NCBI RefSeq assembly: GCF_009829075.1
Contig: NZ_WUQZ01000008.1
Location: 1 to 64,000 of the forward strand
DNA length: 64,000 nucleotides
Direction of reading: 5' to 3'
Source: Sphingobacterium composti
GTDB taxonomy: Bacteria; Bacteroidota; Bacteroidia; Sphingobacteriales; Sphingobacteriaceae
The notes beneath the pieces were generated by a model. The model was not told the origin of the DNA. It saw only the letters and a list, made by a program, of their open reading frames with translations, and ran no database searches. A program made the translations under genes and the position numbers. This document shows, in pieces, positions 1 through 9,970 of the stretch; the stretch's first letter is position 1, and every line of letters starts with the position of its first letter.

Positions 1-808
1 AGCGGAAAGTATTTCTCATGGATGCAACTATTATTCCTTTATGCTTAAGTGTATTCGACTGGGCTAAATTCCGCAGTGCTAAGGGAGCTGTTAAACTCCA
101 TACTATACTTGATTATGATGGCTGTATGCCGAGCTTTGTACATATCACCGATGGCAAACAACATGAATCCAAGATAGCCAAGACCATCTCACTTCCTAAG
201 GGATGTGTGGTTGTTGTGGATAGAGGCTACGTTGATTATGCTTGGATGAATGTTTTGACAGCAACCAGTGCTTTTTTGTCACACGCAGTAAAAGCAACAT
301 GAAATATACAGTGGTTCGATCATTTCAAAGTGAAGCCCTCAAGGAAAATAACATCATTATGGATCAGCTCATTGAGCTTGATGGGGATGCTAAGAAACAC
401 TATCAAGGAAAGAAGATGCGTCTAGTTCGTTTTTGGGACAGCATAAATAATGCTGAATATGAGTTCTTAACAAACAATTTTACTTGGAAAGCATCAACAG
501 TAGCGGCCTTATATAAGGAAAGATGGGAGATTGAAACTTTCTTCAAACATCTAAAACAGCGTCTGAAAGTCACCAGTTTTGTAGGAACATCAGAAAACGC
601 CGTCTACATCCAAATTTGGACTGCATTAATAGGAATACTACTCTTTAAATACATCCAGAAGAAAGCTAAATATCAATGGAACTTATCCAATCTGGTGAAC
701 TTTATTCGTTTAAATATATTTGTTAAAATTGATCTTTGGAAATGGGCTAATGATCCATTCTTTTCTGGCAAACCTCCTGATAAAATTGGGCAATTCAAAC
801 TCTTCTAA
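1..808 (+). pseudogene. IS4-family transposase, 5' truncated by window edge and frameshifted
   Basis: This is the C-terminal two thirds of a DDE transposase of the IS4 type. The first frame is open from the window edge and carries the first catalytic Asp (in MDATIIPLC) and the second (in VVVDRGY). The second frame carries the Y-(2)-R-(3)-E-(6)-K signature as YKERWEIETFFKHLK, which contains the catalytic Glu. The two frames join near base 257, where the reading passes from MNVL to DSNQCFF. Restoring one G there would make a continuous protein, so a one-base deletion is the simplest explanation. The element is therefore probably inactive, unless the base is a sequencing error. The N-terminus and left end lie outside the window. 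Confidence 0.85.
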
Positions 809-884
809 AGAAAATAGTGAGGATATAATTTGAATTTTCACAAATAGCTTTCCTAATTCATAGATGAAGCCAGTTTTTTTTACA

Positions 885-902
885 TCCTAAATTTATTTAG
901 GA
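885..902. repeat. Perfect 8-bp inverted repeat downstream of the transposase
   Basis: The arms tcctaaat and atttagga flank a 2-base spacer, preceded by a T-run. It lies between the end of the IS4 transposase and the end of the convergent DUF4488 gene. It may be part of the IS right end or a transcription terminator; the sequence does not decide. Confidence 0.5.
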
Positions 903-932
903 CAGATGTGTTTATGTATCATATTTATGAGG

Positions 933-1358
933 TTAAAAACTGCCAACCTTCACTTTCTTCCATTCCTCATAAAGATTATAGGTGTTATCGTTACCTAATT
1001 TTAATTCTCCTTCTATAGTTAGCATATTTCCGTCTTCGGAAATCTTGAGCGTCAGGCGAATTTCATCAAGATATGTTCTCGATGTATGATTAAAAATACT
1101 TTCCGTGTAATTACCTGTATTGTTTAATGTAAAAATACCGTCATGTGAAATAATAGCACCTTTCTCTGTGACGCGCATATTTGTGAATCTACCTTCATTT
1201 GAGAAGAGTTTGTATGCTCCGAAGGTCATATTATGTATATTTCCTTGACCGTCCTTCGTTTTCTTTAGTTCCCAAATCCCAGTTAGGGGTTTGTCTTGCG
1301 CAAAAGTTATTGTACATAATGCTACTAGGAATGTAACTAGTAATGTTAATTTTTTCAT
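933..1358 (-). CDS. Small exported DUF4488/lipocalin-like protein
   Basis: A 141-residue protein with a clear signal peptide (residues 1-20, cleavage after TFA before QDKPL). The mature part begins with LTGIWELKK and continues with alternating beta segments rich in Asn and Thr, ending in EEWKKV. This pattern fits the DUF4488 family of small exported beta-barrel (lipocalin-like) proteins common in Bacteroidota. No catalytic motif is visible and the ligand is unknown. It is transcribed alone, between the convergent transposase remnant and the long AAA ATPase gene, whose end lies 55 bases upstream. Family assignment is by overall appearance and is moderately sure; function is not known. Confidence 0.6.
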   Translation of the reverse strand: MKKLTLLVTFLVALCTITFAQDKPLTGIWELKKTKDGQGNIHNMTFGAYKLFSNEGRFTNMRVTEKGAIISHDGIFTLNNTGNYTESIFNHTSRTYLDEIRLTLKISEDGNMLTIEGELKLGNDNTYNLYEEWKKVKVGSF

Positions 1359-1412
1359 TTTATCGTTTTTATTTTAGTTATTTCCAAATCTTCAAATTAT
1401 CTAATTCCCACG

Positions 1413-4400
1413 TTAATTATTTTCTTTTATTGCCTTAATAATTCCTTCGAGGTTTTCGTTAAATTCTAAAAGCTGCGCAAATACTTTATCGTCTTTTCCT
1501 AAGCCGCCATGCTTGTTGTTTTTACGGAATATGGCTTTGATATCTTCCCAACGATTTTGCTCTTCTGAAGTTATTAACCCTGCTAATTCTTTCAACTTTA
1601 ATAAATTACTTTCTGTGTCAGCTGTCAAAGTTTGTGATTCACTTTCGTAATGTGCACGTATGACGTCTTCGATTTCGTTTTCATTCATCATCGGCACAAC
1701 TTGTGCCACCAACTTACTCATGTTACGATACGAGCCTTGCATTTTGAATGAAGGTTCCGTACGATACGAATCTTGCATAGCTGCGGATTGAATGTAGTTT
1801 TTGTTGACTTTGATAACTACATCCCGAATTTTCAGCACATGCTTCAGTACCGCTACGAAATTATCAACATCTTGTTTTAAATAATTACCTTCTAAATCGG
1901 GTAATTGCTCGGAATCGTTTTGCACAAAATCAATCAGCGCATAGAAATCTTTAAACGATTTGTTTGCAATTTTTTCTAAATGTGGATTTTCAATAGCAGC
2001 ATTTTCAATGAGGCTTAGGTTAAATAGATGTTCTGTATCTCCAATGACATCTCCTAAGTTGTACACATCCGCACGATTCGCCAACATGTCTGGAATTTGA
2101 AACTTAGAACCCGATTCTGTGTATGGATTTCCTGCCATCACGATGCAAAAACGTTTACCACGTAAGTCATAAGTTTTACTTTCCCCATCAAAAATGCCAT
2201 CTATTTTGCGTTGTCCATCCGCTAATGAAATGAATTTCTGGAGGAATTCTGGGTTCAAGTGCTGAATATCATCTAGATAAAGCATTACATTATCTGCCAT
2301 TTCAAATGACAAATTTATTTTCTTCAACTCCTCGCGTTCACCAGAGGTCTTGGCTTCGACTGGATCAATGGACGTAATAGAATGCCCAATAGTAGGACCA
2401 TTGACTTTCACAAAATGTAAACCCATGGTTTTCGCCAGATATTCCATCAAAGTTGTTTTACCATAACCTGGAGGGGAAATCAACAACAACATACCCATAC
2501 GAGCAGTACGTTTGTTGTCGCCTGCTGCACCCAATTGTTTCGCTAAATTGTTTCCGATGAGAGGAAAATAAACTTCGTTAATCAATTTATTACGAACAAA
2601 AGAAGTTAATACTTTCGGTTCAAACTCATGGATTTTTAACTCTTTCTCATAAGATTTTACCAATTGTTCTTTTAATGCGGCAAAAGATTCAAAGCGTTTT
2701 ACTTCATTTTGTACAAATGATTGAAGCTTTTGTATGAATTCATGGTAATGAATCGTCAATTTGCCTTCTTCTAGCACAGCATGATTGCCTTTGAGTCCTT
2801 CTAAAGAAGCGGTGTCATGAGAAAAATGCAAATGATAATTTTCTTTCGGGAACAACAGTTCTACAGCTGCCTCTTCCACATGTTGTCTGTACGATTCGTA
2901 TTTATCATATTCATCGACAAAAGCATGTAGCCAGTTCAATGTCAAATAGTATTTGTCTTCAAGGCTGAAATATGAATTTTCTAAATCTTCCTGAAATGAT
3001 TTGAGCGTTTTTTTGCTTTCCAATGCTCGTACAAAATCTTGCTTCAAATGGTCTGCACTCTCACTCAAAACCATTTTCCCATGTCTCGAGATAGCTTCAA
3101 AAATATACGTAGCGATTTGATTCGTGCTTTCTTCTTGACCATCGACAATATTAATCCAAGATTGGAAAATACGCGCAATCTCATCCACCGTACTTTGGTA
3201 ACGATTACTTTTCGGAAATGCATGCAAAACATTTGCTGTAGAATGAATGAGCGCTTCCGTTTTTTGTCTGATTTCTGGAGCTAAAGTAAACCAAAATAGA
3301 TGGGCTGTAGCACGTAATGATGGTGCATAGCGAAGGAACTCCATCTTATCATCCATAGCTTTAATGGCTTGATAAATAAACAATGCATCGTAATTGTGAA
3401 CACCTTTGATGTAATTTTCCGAATAACTTTGTTCTACCGTTTGTGTGATAAATTCTTCTGCATTAAAAGTTTCTTGATCTATCGAAGCTAAAAATGTTTT
3501 GAAGGCTAAATATTCAGCACGGTAAACAGCCTTGTTCTCTGAAACTAATTCTTGCTCCCAAATATCTTGAAAATCGAGTATCTCTTGATTTTTTACCTTT
3601 TGGTAAAAACTCGTACCTGTCAGATGGTAATTCAATTCTTCGTTGCGACGAAGCAAAGTCAGATTGAGCGGTTGTTTATTGACCGTAAATTTGTGCTTGC
3701 CAAGGGCAATAATATTATCGCCATCAACATAAAGCTCTGTTTTGTCGCGTAAAACGCGCAATGCGTCTTCCTGTGATTTTTTAAGTAAATTTTCTAAGTT
3801 TTCAGCCTTTGAAACATCGTTTAATGACTTCAATTCGGTGATAAGTTCACGAATTTTGTTAATCATCAAATCGGAAGCATAGAAACTTAGAATTTCTTCA
3901 CGCGTGTTGAATGTTTTGGATTTATTCTCAATGTTTTTGAGGACGCGTAAGCCAATCTGCTCCAAAGAAGAACTTCTTTTATTGAGCTGCTCTACAATTT
4001 GTTCACGTCTCGTAGTGAAAGCTTTGATAATTTCATCGCGCTTGTCCGCGATTTTCAACGCAAAATCATCAAATTCCGAAAACTTGCTATCTAATTCTTC
4101 AAGCTGAACAACAATCTTTGTGTAATATTCGTCTACCTTATCAGCCGAAGTCGAAAGTTCCAAATAATTTGTCACCGACTGTTCCAACAACGTCAACTGA
4201 GCCGAAAATTCCGCTACTGCTTCTTTACTTCGCAAAGAACTTAATTTACGCGTAAGTTGTGCACGAACTTCGTTCAATGATGAAAATATCAACGATATTT
4301 TCTCAATAATCTTAGTCGTTTGTGTGGTATCTTCAATCTTAAGACTATTGAGAATATCAATCAGTAATTCCAATTCAGAAGAAATGGCTGTATTGTTTTC

Positions 4401-6260
4401 TTCAACTTCTTTGGCGTCAAAAGCTTTGGTAATTTCTTCTACTTTTTTCTTCTGATCGATGACACGTTCTTCGTAGGAGAGGAGGGCCTCATCTTTCAAT
4501 AAGAAAGCAACAGTCTTGTCCGAAAGGTCAACGGTAATTTTTTCAATTTGCGCAGAAAGTGTAGTTATTTGTGCTTCGTCGGTGTATTTTATATTTTTCA
4601 GATCAATAATTTCACCTTGAAGTTTACGCGAATCTGCCAATTGATGTACCAACTGATCCAGCTTTTCAACAGTTGTGCTGTTGATCTGGAACACTAGATG
4701 TTCTAATTTCTTATGTGTGTTTTCTACGACTTCTAAAGCATGTTTGCGCAGTGCTTGTACTTTCACAAATTCATCGATTGCAGTGTTCGCAACTTCTGAG
4801 ATCTGCTTTAGTGGCTCTCCCAAACTTTTTAAAGCGGGGTCATTAATCCAAAAATAACTATCTAATATTCCATTGGTTTTGCGCAGAATATCTTCATAAA
4901 GCCCTTCATAGCTGTCTTCTTTGTTGACCAATTGCACGACTTCTTGGACTTCGGCCATAGCTTGTACAATTTGCTTATTGCCTACTTTGTACACTGGGTC
5001 ATCGCGTCGTTCGGTGTTTTCCTGTAAGATAGCCATGTATGGCGTTTCCCAAATCTGCACCTGATGATGACGTGTTGCCTCAGCCTCAGTTCGGAAATAA
5101 ATCAACGAACCATCATCAAATACGGTAAAACCATTGCAGATAATTGGAGTCTCAACAGCTTGCTGAATGATGTTATAAGACATCAAAATGTAGGTGTTGG
5201 TTTCTGATTGGGTAAACACATACAAGAAGTCTTCACCATTCGGTGAAGCAATCCTGCGCAAAAAGGATACATCTTCCAAAGTATTGTCAAATACTTTGTA
5301 GGTGCCGTTCTGTAAATAATAGCCATTAGAGAATATGATACCTTGGTTGTCGGGGAGCAAAATAGCCGATTCATTCAATGATTTAATATTGACAACTTCT
5401 TTGGTGCGTTGATTGAAAATGTAAGCTCTAAAATCTTCTTGATAAGGCTTTACGCGGACTGCGATTAAGTTTCCTAAATCGGCATAATAGTAATCCGCAT
5501 CATCCAATTGTTGATCTGTATTAGCTACTTTTTCCGCATAAATTCCTTGCCCAGAATCTGTGTTATTCTCTATTTTGAATGTAATATCTCCGTGCAAGGC
5601 TTCGATGAAGACTTTGTCTAAAATGGAAATGTGTGGAAATTTACCCAACCGACGGTCTTCCAAGGTCGTTTTCGTCCACGAGAATTCATGCTGCGCAGGT
5701 AACTTTACTTCATGAATACTACGGTCATCTTGATAGATAAGTTTATCGCCTTTTATTAACCATTTAAACGCTTTTCTGTCTTCCGCATTTTTGCTGGTTT
5801 GGAAAATCATATATAGAAAATTTTCCGTTCTGCGGAACTTTGAAAATATGGAGTCGCGGTAATATTTATAAAGATTTTGGTAGTCCGTAATAAAATTAGG
5901 ATCGTTGATTAAATCCAGAGGTAACGGATTGAAATGATTTTCTTCAAACGCGTAAATACTGAATACATCCTCCAATTTAATCTCTGTACGAAGGCCAAAA
6001 TGTACGTTATAACCGAAAATACAAATCTTGTCAAGTGCTATAATGCCACGCGCCACACAGTTATTCTCAGTTGTGATGCGTTGGTTAGCTTTCAATACAA
6101 AGCTTGTCGAATTAAAGACTTCCTTGCGAGCTGAATTAAGCTCATTCACACGCTTTGCTAAATCATCACGTTGCGTCAATAGGCGCTTGCGAATGATTTC
6201 GTACGAGCCTGTATCGAGTGTCTCAATCCTTTGGATTGTTTGGTTGTTTTCTTCTGCCAT
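1413..6260 (-). CDS. Giant DUF3686 / AAA+ ATPase (so-called DNA repair ATPase)
   Basis: A 1615-residue protein. Residues 1 to about 450 form a mixed beta-rich region resembling the DUF3686 N-terminal domain of proteins annotated as DNA repair ATPases. About 490-840 is long coiled coil rich in Glu and Lys. About 1240-1460 is an AAA+ domain with Walker A PPGYGKTT (near residue 1265), Walker B LYLDDIQH (near 1325) and a sensor-1 Asn in MAGNPYT. The repair label in databases is historical; I see no nuclease or DNA-binding motif. It lies at the 3' end of a PspA-flotillin gene row, 876 bases behind the flotillin gene. In family terms an AAA+ motor beside an ESCRT-III-like PspA suggests membrane-coat remodelling (inference). 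Confidence 0.8.
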   Translation of the reverse strand: MAEENNQTIQRIETLDTGSYEIIRKRLLTQRDDLAKRVNELNSARKEVFNSTSFVLKANQRITTENNCVARGIIALDKICIFGYNVHFGLRTEIKLEDVFSIYAFEENHFNPLPLDLINDPNFITDYQNLYKYYRDSIFSKFRRTENFLYMIFQTSKNAEDRKAFKWLIKGDKLIYQDDRSIHEVKLPAQHEFSWTKTTLEDRRLGKFPHISILDKVFIEALHGDITFKIENNTDSGQGIYAEKVANTDQQLDDADYYYADLGNLIAVRVKPYQEDFRAYIFNQRTKEVVNIKSLNESAILLPDNQGIIFSNGYYLQNGTYKVFDNTLEDVSFLRRIASPNGEDFLYVFTQSETNTYILMSYNIIQQAVETPIICNGFTVFDDGSLIYFRTEAEATRHHQVQIWETPYMAILQENTERRDDPVYKVGNKQIVQAMAEVQEVVQLVNKEDSYEGLYEDILRKTNGILDSYFWINDPALKSLGEPLKQISEVANTAIDEFVKVQALRKHALEVVENTHKKLEHLVFQINSTTVEKLDQLVHQLADSRKLQGEIIDLKNIKYTDEAQITTLSAQIEKITVDLSDKTVAFLLKDEALLSYEERVIDQKKKVEEITKAFDAKEVEENNTAISSELELLIDILNSLKIEDTTQTTKIIEKISLIFSSLNEVRAQLTRKLSSLRSKEAVAEFSAQLTLLEQSVTNYLELSTSADKVDEYYTKIVVQLEELDSKFSEFDDFALKIADKRDEIIKAFTTRREQIVEQLNKRSSSLEQIGLRVLKNIENKSKTFNTREEILSFYASDLMINKIRELITELKSLNDVSKAENLENLLKKSQEDALRVLRDKTELYVDGDNIIALGKHKFTVNKQPLNLTLLRRNEELNYHLTGTSFYQKVKNQEILDFQDIWEQELVSENKAVYRAEYLAFKTFLASIDQETFNAEEFITQTVEQSYSENYIKGVHNYDALFIYQAIKAMDDKMEFLRYAPSLRATAHLFWFTLAPEIRQKTEALIHSTANVLHAFPKSNRYQSTVDEIARIFQSWINIVDGQEESTNQIATYIFEAISRHGKMVLSESADHLKQDFVRALESKKTLKSFQEDLENSYFSLEDKYYLTLNWLHAFVDEYDKYESYRQHVEEAAVELLFPKENYHLHFSHDTASLEGLKGNHAVLEEGKLTIHYHEFIQKLQSFVQNEVKRFESFAALKEQLVKSYEKELKIHEFEPKVLTSFVRNKLINEVYFPLIGNNLAKQLGAAGDNKRTARMGMLLLISPPGYGKTTLMEYLAKTMGLHFVKVNGPTIGHSITSIDPVEAKTSGEREELKKINLSFEMADNVMLYLDDIQHLNPEFLQKFISLADGQRKIDGIFDGESKTYDLRGKRFCIVMAGNPYTESGSKFQIPDMLANRADVYNLGDVIGDTEHLFNLSLIENAAIENPHLEKIANKSFKDFYALIDFVQNDSEQLPDLEGNYLKQDVDNFVAVLKHVLKIRDVVIKVNKNYIQSAAMQDSYRTEPSFKMQGSYRNMSKLVAQVVPMMNENEIEDVIRAHYESESQTLTADTESNLLKLKELAGLITSEEQNRWEDIKAIFRKNNKHGGLGKDDKVFAQLLEFNENLEGIIKAIKENN

Positions 6261-6667
6261 TGGTTACATAGCTTTCACTCCTGACGGAGTGATATATAGT
6301 TTCGTTATTATGTTACAGAGCTATGACTCCTAACGGAGTCTATCTTGTATAGTTGCTTATAGGTTTACACTCCTCTGGAATGATACTTTTTAGTGTCAAC
6401 AGAACTTACCTCGCAGAGGTAAAACTCTGTATCAAAAGCTGGACTTCCTAGCCTAAACCGTTCCGTTAAGTGCGTTCAAGACTTTTTTGCTGTTCTTCCA
6501 TACTTAACGGAGTGGTAGTAGTTGAGTCTCTTTGGACTCTTAAAAACTTGCACATCTAAGGAGTGATATTTTTCTGTTTCTACAGTTATACCTCGTAGAG
6601 GTAAAAGCTGTGTATAAAGTTAAGCTTGCAAACTTCGAGCGTGCCGTGAGGTGCGCAACATGCAACT
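6261..6667. repeat. Cluster of REP-like short palindromes
   Basis: This 400-base stretch has no gene but many small hairpins. At 6276-6291 cactcc and ggagtg face each other across tgac. At 6325-6340 gactcc and ggagtc face across taac. At 6406-6422 ttacctc and gaggtaa face across gca. At 6524-6539 gagtc and gactc face each other. At 6589-6603 tacctc and gaggta face across gta. A longer-range pair is ccgttaagt (6463-6471) with acttaacgg (6502-6510). The cluster directly abuts a REP-associated tyrosine transposase remnant, which is the usual setting for such repeats. Confidence 0.75.
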
Positions 6668-7121
6668 TTATTCTAGTTCCTTGAAAATATACTTATCGTT
6701 ATATTCTACCTCAAAAGCCTTTAATAGCTTAAGATATTCCTCACTAAAAGTCTCCTTCTTATGATGCTCTTTTTGTCTTTCGATATACCGAATAACATTT
6801 GGTATTTGCGATTGACTATAACTAAATGCGCCATATCCTTCTTGCAATCGGAAGAGTGTCTTAGTCAGTTTATGCTAATTTATAAATTGTGAAGACTCAT
6901 GCTTTACTTGTCTCATCAACTCAGAAATTGTCTGATTCGGATTTAATCCTATGAATAAATGAACGTGGTCATAGGCTGAATTGATGGCTAATACCTTGTG
7001 TCCATTATTCTGAACAATCGCAATGATGCAATCTATCTTCCCAAGAAGTTGCTATCATCGCTTGTCTAAATTTGACAACAAAGACAAGCTGAACATACAT
7101 TTGCGTGTAGGTATTAGCCAT
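6668..7121 (-). pseudogene. REP-associated tyrosine transposase (IS200-like, Y1 HUH), decayed
   Basis: Reading from ATG at 7121 gives MANTYTQMYVQLVFVVKF, the typical start of a small IS200-like transposase. The frame then breaks near residue 30 and continues in another frame through IIAIVQNNGHKVLAINS and DHVHLFIGLNP, the HUH motif being HVH. An in-frame TAG replaces a Gln codon in the stretch QFIN-stop-HKLTK. The C-terminus keeps the tyrosine region (IRYIERQKEHHKKETF) and ends at 6668. At least one frame change and one nonsense mutation make it non-functional. It sits between the flotillin and AAA ATPase genes of the PspA operon, next to REP-like palindromes that were probably its substrates. 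Confidence 0.85.
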
Positions 7122-7135
7122 TTAATTCATTATAA

Positions 7136-9253
7136 TTAACTTAACTTCTTATTCGAAATACCTAAATTCTTGGCAATGCCGAATAACGAATTAATAAAGC
7201 CTTTGTCTTCTTCGTTTTCTTCTGCTGAAGCGGCTTGTTGCAATTTGATTAAAGCAGCGGAAACAGTAAGGTTTTTAATGTCATTTGTTGAGATACCATA
7301 CTTATCTGCTAACGCGCGAACTTTTTCTGCCAAATCACCTTTTCCATCTGGACCAAGTAACGAGTTCTTTATATCTGTAGCATGTTGCGAATTGTCAATC
7401 AATTTGTCGAAACCTTTTGCATTAGAAACTTGACGTACAATATTCTCGAAGAACAAAGTTTCACCGCCCACGATGTCAATTTTCGCAGATTTCAATGCTT
7501 CTGCTAACACAGCAGATTGTGCACCAGCGATGTCTTTCTGAATATTGATATGCGCCAATTCGATGTCGCGTTCTTTTTGCAATTGCAATTTGAACTCCTC
7601 GTGTTCTTTGCCCACACCATCTAATTGCTTCATTGCCGAAGCTTTTTCCTCAATTCCTTTAGCTTCTGCTAAAGCTTTCTCACGAACAACTTCTGCTTGT
7701 GCTAGACCTTCTTTGCGTAACGCTTCTGCTTTTTTCTCAATAACGGAAGCTTCTTTCGTGCCTTGAATTTCCTCAGCTTCAGCTTTCGCTACCATCACTT
7801 CCGCTTCTGATAAACCGATAGCCGCTTCTTCTTTTGCTTTCGCTTCCGCAATGATTTTACGTGCTTCCGCTTCTTTTGCAGATGCTTCTTTCTTCGCTTC
7901 CGCTTCGATTAATAATTCTTGTGCTTTTTTCTCCGCTATTTTACGTGCAGCTTCTGCATCGATTACTTTTTTCTCCGCCTCTTGTTCTGCTGCGATTTTC
8001 GCTGCTTCAGCAGCTTTTACCGTTGCAATCAAGCGCTCTTCAGCTTCTTGCGAAGCCGCAATAACCCCAGCTTGTTTCTTACGCTCAACTTCACGGAATA
8101 CCTCTACATCTTTAACAGCTTGTTGTTCTTCAATTACACCTTTTTCCAATTGAACGCGCTCTTTGATGACATTCTGAATTGATTTTTGTTCCGTCTCCAC
8201 CGAACGTTGTTTGTCGATTTGTGCCAAAGTAACAATACGCTCACGTTCTGTTGCTTCCAACGCGCGGTCTTTTTCTACGCGTTCCGTTTCTACTGCATCT
8301 GTACGGAGTTTGTTTTTCTCTGCGATGATGATCTGACGCATCTTGTTTTCTTCTTGAATAGCTAAGGCTTCCTCCGTAGAGATGCGAACAGTTTCTGCTT
8401 TTAAGCGTTCTTCTTCACGTACTTTAACGATTTCAGCATCCTCACGAGATTTGATATTTTCAATCTCACGACGCTGCTTTTCTTCTTTTTCTGCCAATTG
8501 GCGTTCTAATTCCAAAATAGCTTCACGAGCTTCTACGTCTTGTTTTTTGATTACTTTTTCTTCTTCACGACGGATCAAGTTCGCATTCATATTCTGCTTT
8601 GCCGTCAACTCTGTGATTTTTTTGATGCCTTCGGAATCTAAGATATTATCCGGGCTCAAGAATTTCAATTCTGTTTGTTCCAAATAGTCAATAGCACAGT
8701 CATCCAAGATATACCCATTCAAATCCGTACCGATAATATTTAATATCTCATCACGAAACTCACGACGCGCTTCGTACAATTCGATGAAATCAAATTTTTT
8801 ACCTACAGTCTTAAGTGCTTCTGAAAATTTAGACTCGAAAATATTTTTTAATGTTTCTGGCTCACTTGCACGGTCACAACCTAAGTTTTGCGCTACGTTG
8901 ATTACGTCGTCTACGGATTTGTTGACACGTACGAAGAACGCAACTTTGATATCTGCACGGATATTATCTTTACAAATCAAGCCATCACCTTGCATACGGT
9001 TGATTTCTATTTTCTTGACAGAAATATCCATTACTTCCATTTTATGGAATACCGGAATGACATACATCCCTTTGTTGAAAGCTACATTAGAGCCTCCTAC
9101 ACCGGTACGTACAATCGCTTTTCCTTGAGGAATTTTTTTGTAGAACATACTAAGAACCACAAAAAATGCGATGATGATAAAGGCTACAGCACCAACTGCT
9201 ATGAGCACAATCCCTGTTAGTCCATCGATAAATAATAATTGATTAGTAATCAT
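7136..9253 (-). CDS. Flotillin-like band-7/SPFH membrane scaffold protein (YqiK type)
   Basis: A 705-residue flotillin. Residues about 14-38 are one transmembrane segment, followed by KKIPQGKAIVRTGVGG and an SPFH/PHB domain to about residue 220. Residues about 220-560 are an exceptionally regular coiled coil of Glu-Ala-Lys repeats (for example AEAKAKEEAA), and the flotillin C-terminal region ends in FGIAKNLGIS. Flotillins of this type form membrane microdomains together with an NfeD/YqiJ-like OB-fold partner, and that partner is encoded immediately upstream (22-base gap). The coiled coil creates long open frames on the other strand at 7851-8182, which I treat as artefacts. Length and architecture agree with E. 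coli YqiK-like proteins. Confidence 0.9.
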   Translation of the reverse strand: MITNQLLFIDGLTGIVLIAVGAVAFIIIAFFVVLSMFYKKIPQGKAIVRTGVGGSNVAFNKGMYVIPVFHKMEVMDISVKKIEINRMQGDGLICKDNIRADIKVAFFVRVNKSVDDVINVAQNLGCDRASEPETLKNIFESKFSEALKTVGKKFDFIELYEARREFRDEILNIIGTDLNGYILDDCAIDYLEQTELKFLSPDNILDSEGIKKITELTAKQNMNANLIRREEEKVIKKQDVEAREAILELERQLAEKEEKQRREIENIKSREDAEIVKVREEERLKAETVRISTEEALAIQEENKMRQIIIAEKNKLRTDAVETERVEKDRALEATERERIVTLAQIDKQRSVETEQKSIQNVIKERVQLEKGVIEEQQAVKDVEVFREVERKKQAGVIAASQEAEERLIATVKAAEAAKIAAEQEAEKKVIDAEAARKIAEKKAQELLIEAEAKKEASAKEAEARKIIAEAKAKEEAAIGLSEAEVMVAKAEAEEIQGTKEASVIEKKAEALRKEGLAQAEVVREKALAEAKGIEEKASAMKQLDGVGKEHEEFKLQLQKERDIELAHINIQKDIAGAQSAVLAEALKSAKIDIVGGETLFFENIVRQVSNAKGFDKLIDNSQHATDIKNSLLGPDGKGDLAEKVRALADKYGISTNDIKNLTVSAALIKLQQAASAEENEEDKGFINSLFGIAKNLGISNKKLS

Positions 9254-9274
9254 GATATATTTAAGTTTTATTTT

Positions 9275-9952
9275 CTAATAGTTATTTAGGTTTATATTTT
9301 TCTGAACATAATAGTATTTTTTGTCTGCAGCCTCATCCACAATAGTGACTTCTTCATTATAGCGAATTTCTGAACCATCCACACTTTTTACATTTAGTCG
9401 GATGACATCTTGCTGAATCAATAATTCGACAGAACCAATACTTTCACCTTTGATGCTCGAACGCATTTTTCCTGTTCTGCCCAAAAATTCTATAGCTTCT
9501 TCACCAGTATAACCTACTTTTTGGTACAGTTTCACAACAGGTATTGTTACATAATGCATCAAAAAATAGGTCAAAACAAGTATTGGGGCTAATATCCATA
9601 CTGATTTCCATCCGTAACTGCCAAGATGAAAAAGCAGTGATGTCGCAATCGTGATAAGCCATCCAATAAATTTGAAAAGTGTAACGATTACCATCAAAGG
9701 AGCTTTACCAATATTGATAAAATCCATGGCTTTCGCGATGAACGATGGTTCTGCATCTCCATCTATAGTCGTGTCACCTTCTATATCTTGGACGTCAGCT
9801 CCTTCAAAATTTGCATCAACATCTGTTCCGCCAAAATCAAAGCCATCACCCATCAGCATAGTAAACAACCAATACAATAGCGACAATCCTGTCAACAGCG
9901 TCATTATTGCATTTGCCAGAGGATTAAAAAGTATGTTTAGAAGTTCGACCAT
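9275..9952 (-). CDS. OB-fold membrane protein, YqiJ/NfeD-like (DUF1449 type)
   Basis: A 225-residue protein with three hydrophobic segments (about residues 5-33, 83-110 and 114-140) separated by an acidic loop (FDFGGTDVDANFEG). A C-terminal small beta domain of OB type starts near GRTGKMRSSIKG. This is the layout of YqiJ-like NfeD homologues, which partner flotillins and are thought to control membrane fluidity or microdomain assembly (established for the family, inferred here). The gene directly precedes the flotillin gene, supporting a two-subunit complex. No serine-protease domain of the long NfeD form is present. Confidence 0.8.
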   Translation of the reverse strand: MVELLNILFNPLANAIMTLLTGLSLLYWLFTMLMGDGFDFGGTDVDANFEGADVQDIEGDTTIDGDAEPSFIAKAMDFINIGKAPLMVIVTLFKFIGWLITIATSLLFHLGSYGWKSVWILAPILVLTYFLMHYVTIPVVKLYQKVGYTGEEAIEFLGRTGKMRSSIKGESIGSVELLIQQDVIRLNVKSVDGSEIRYNEEVTIVDEAADKKYYYVQKNINLNNY

Positions 9953-9970
9953 AATTTTGGTTCGTTAAAA

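Noticed and set aside
2935..3284. Plus-strand open frame opposite the AAA+ gene
   Set aside because: It is an antisense shadow of a well-supported coding region with no recognisable protein features.
7851..8182. Long open frames on the plus strand within the flotillin gene
   Set aside because: They mirror the Glu-Ala-Lys repeats of the flotillin coiled coil on the opposite strand, are Ser/Phe/Cys-rich, and have no start context or homology.
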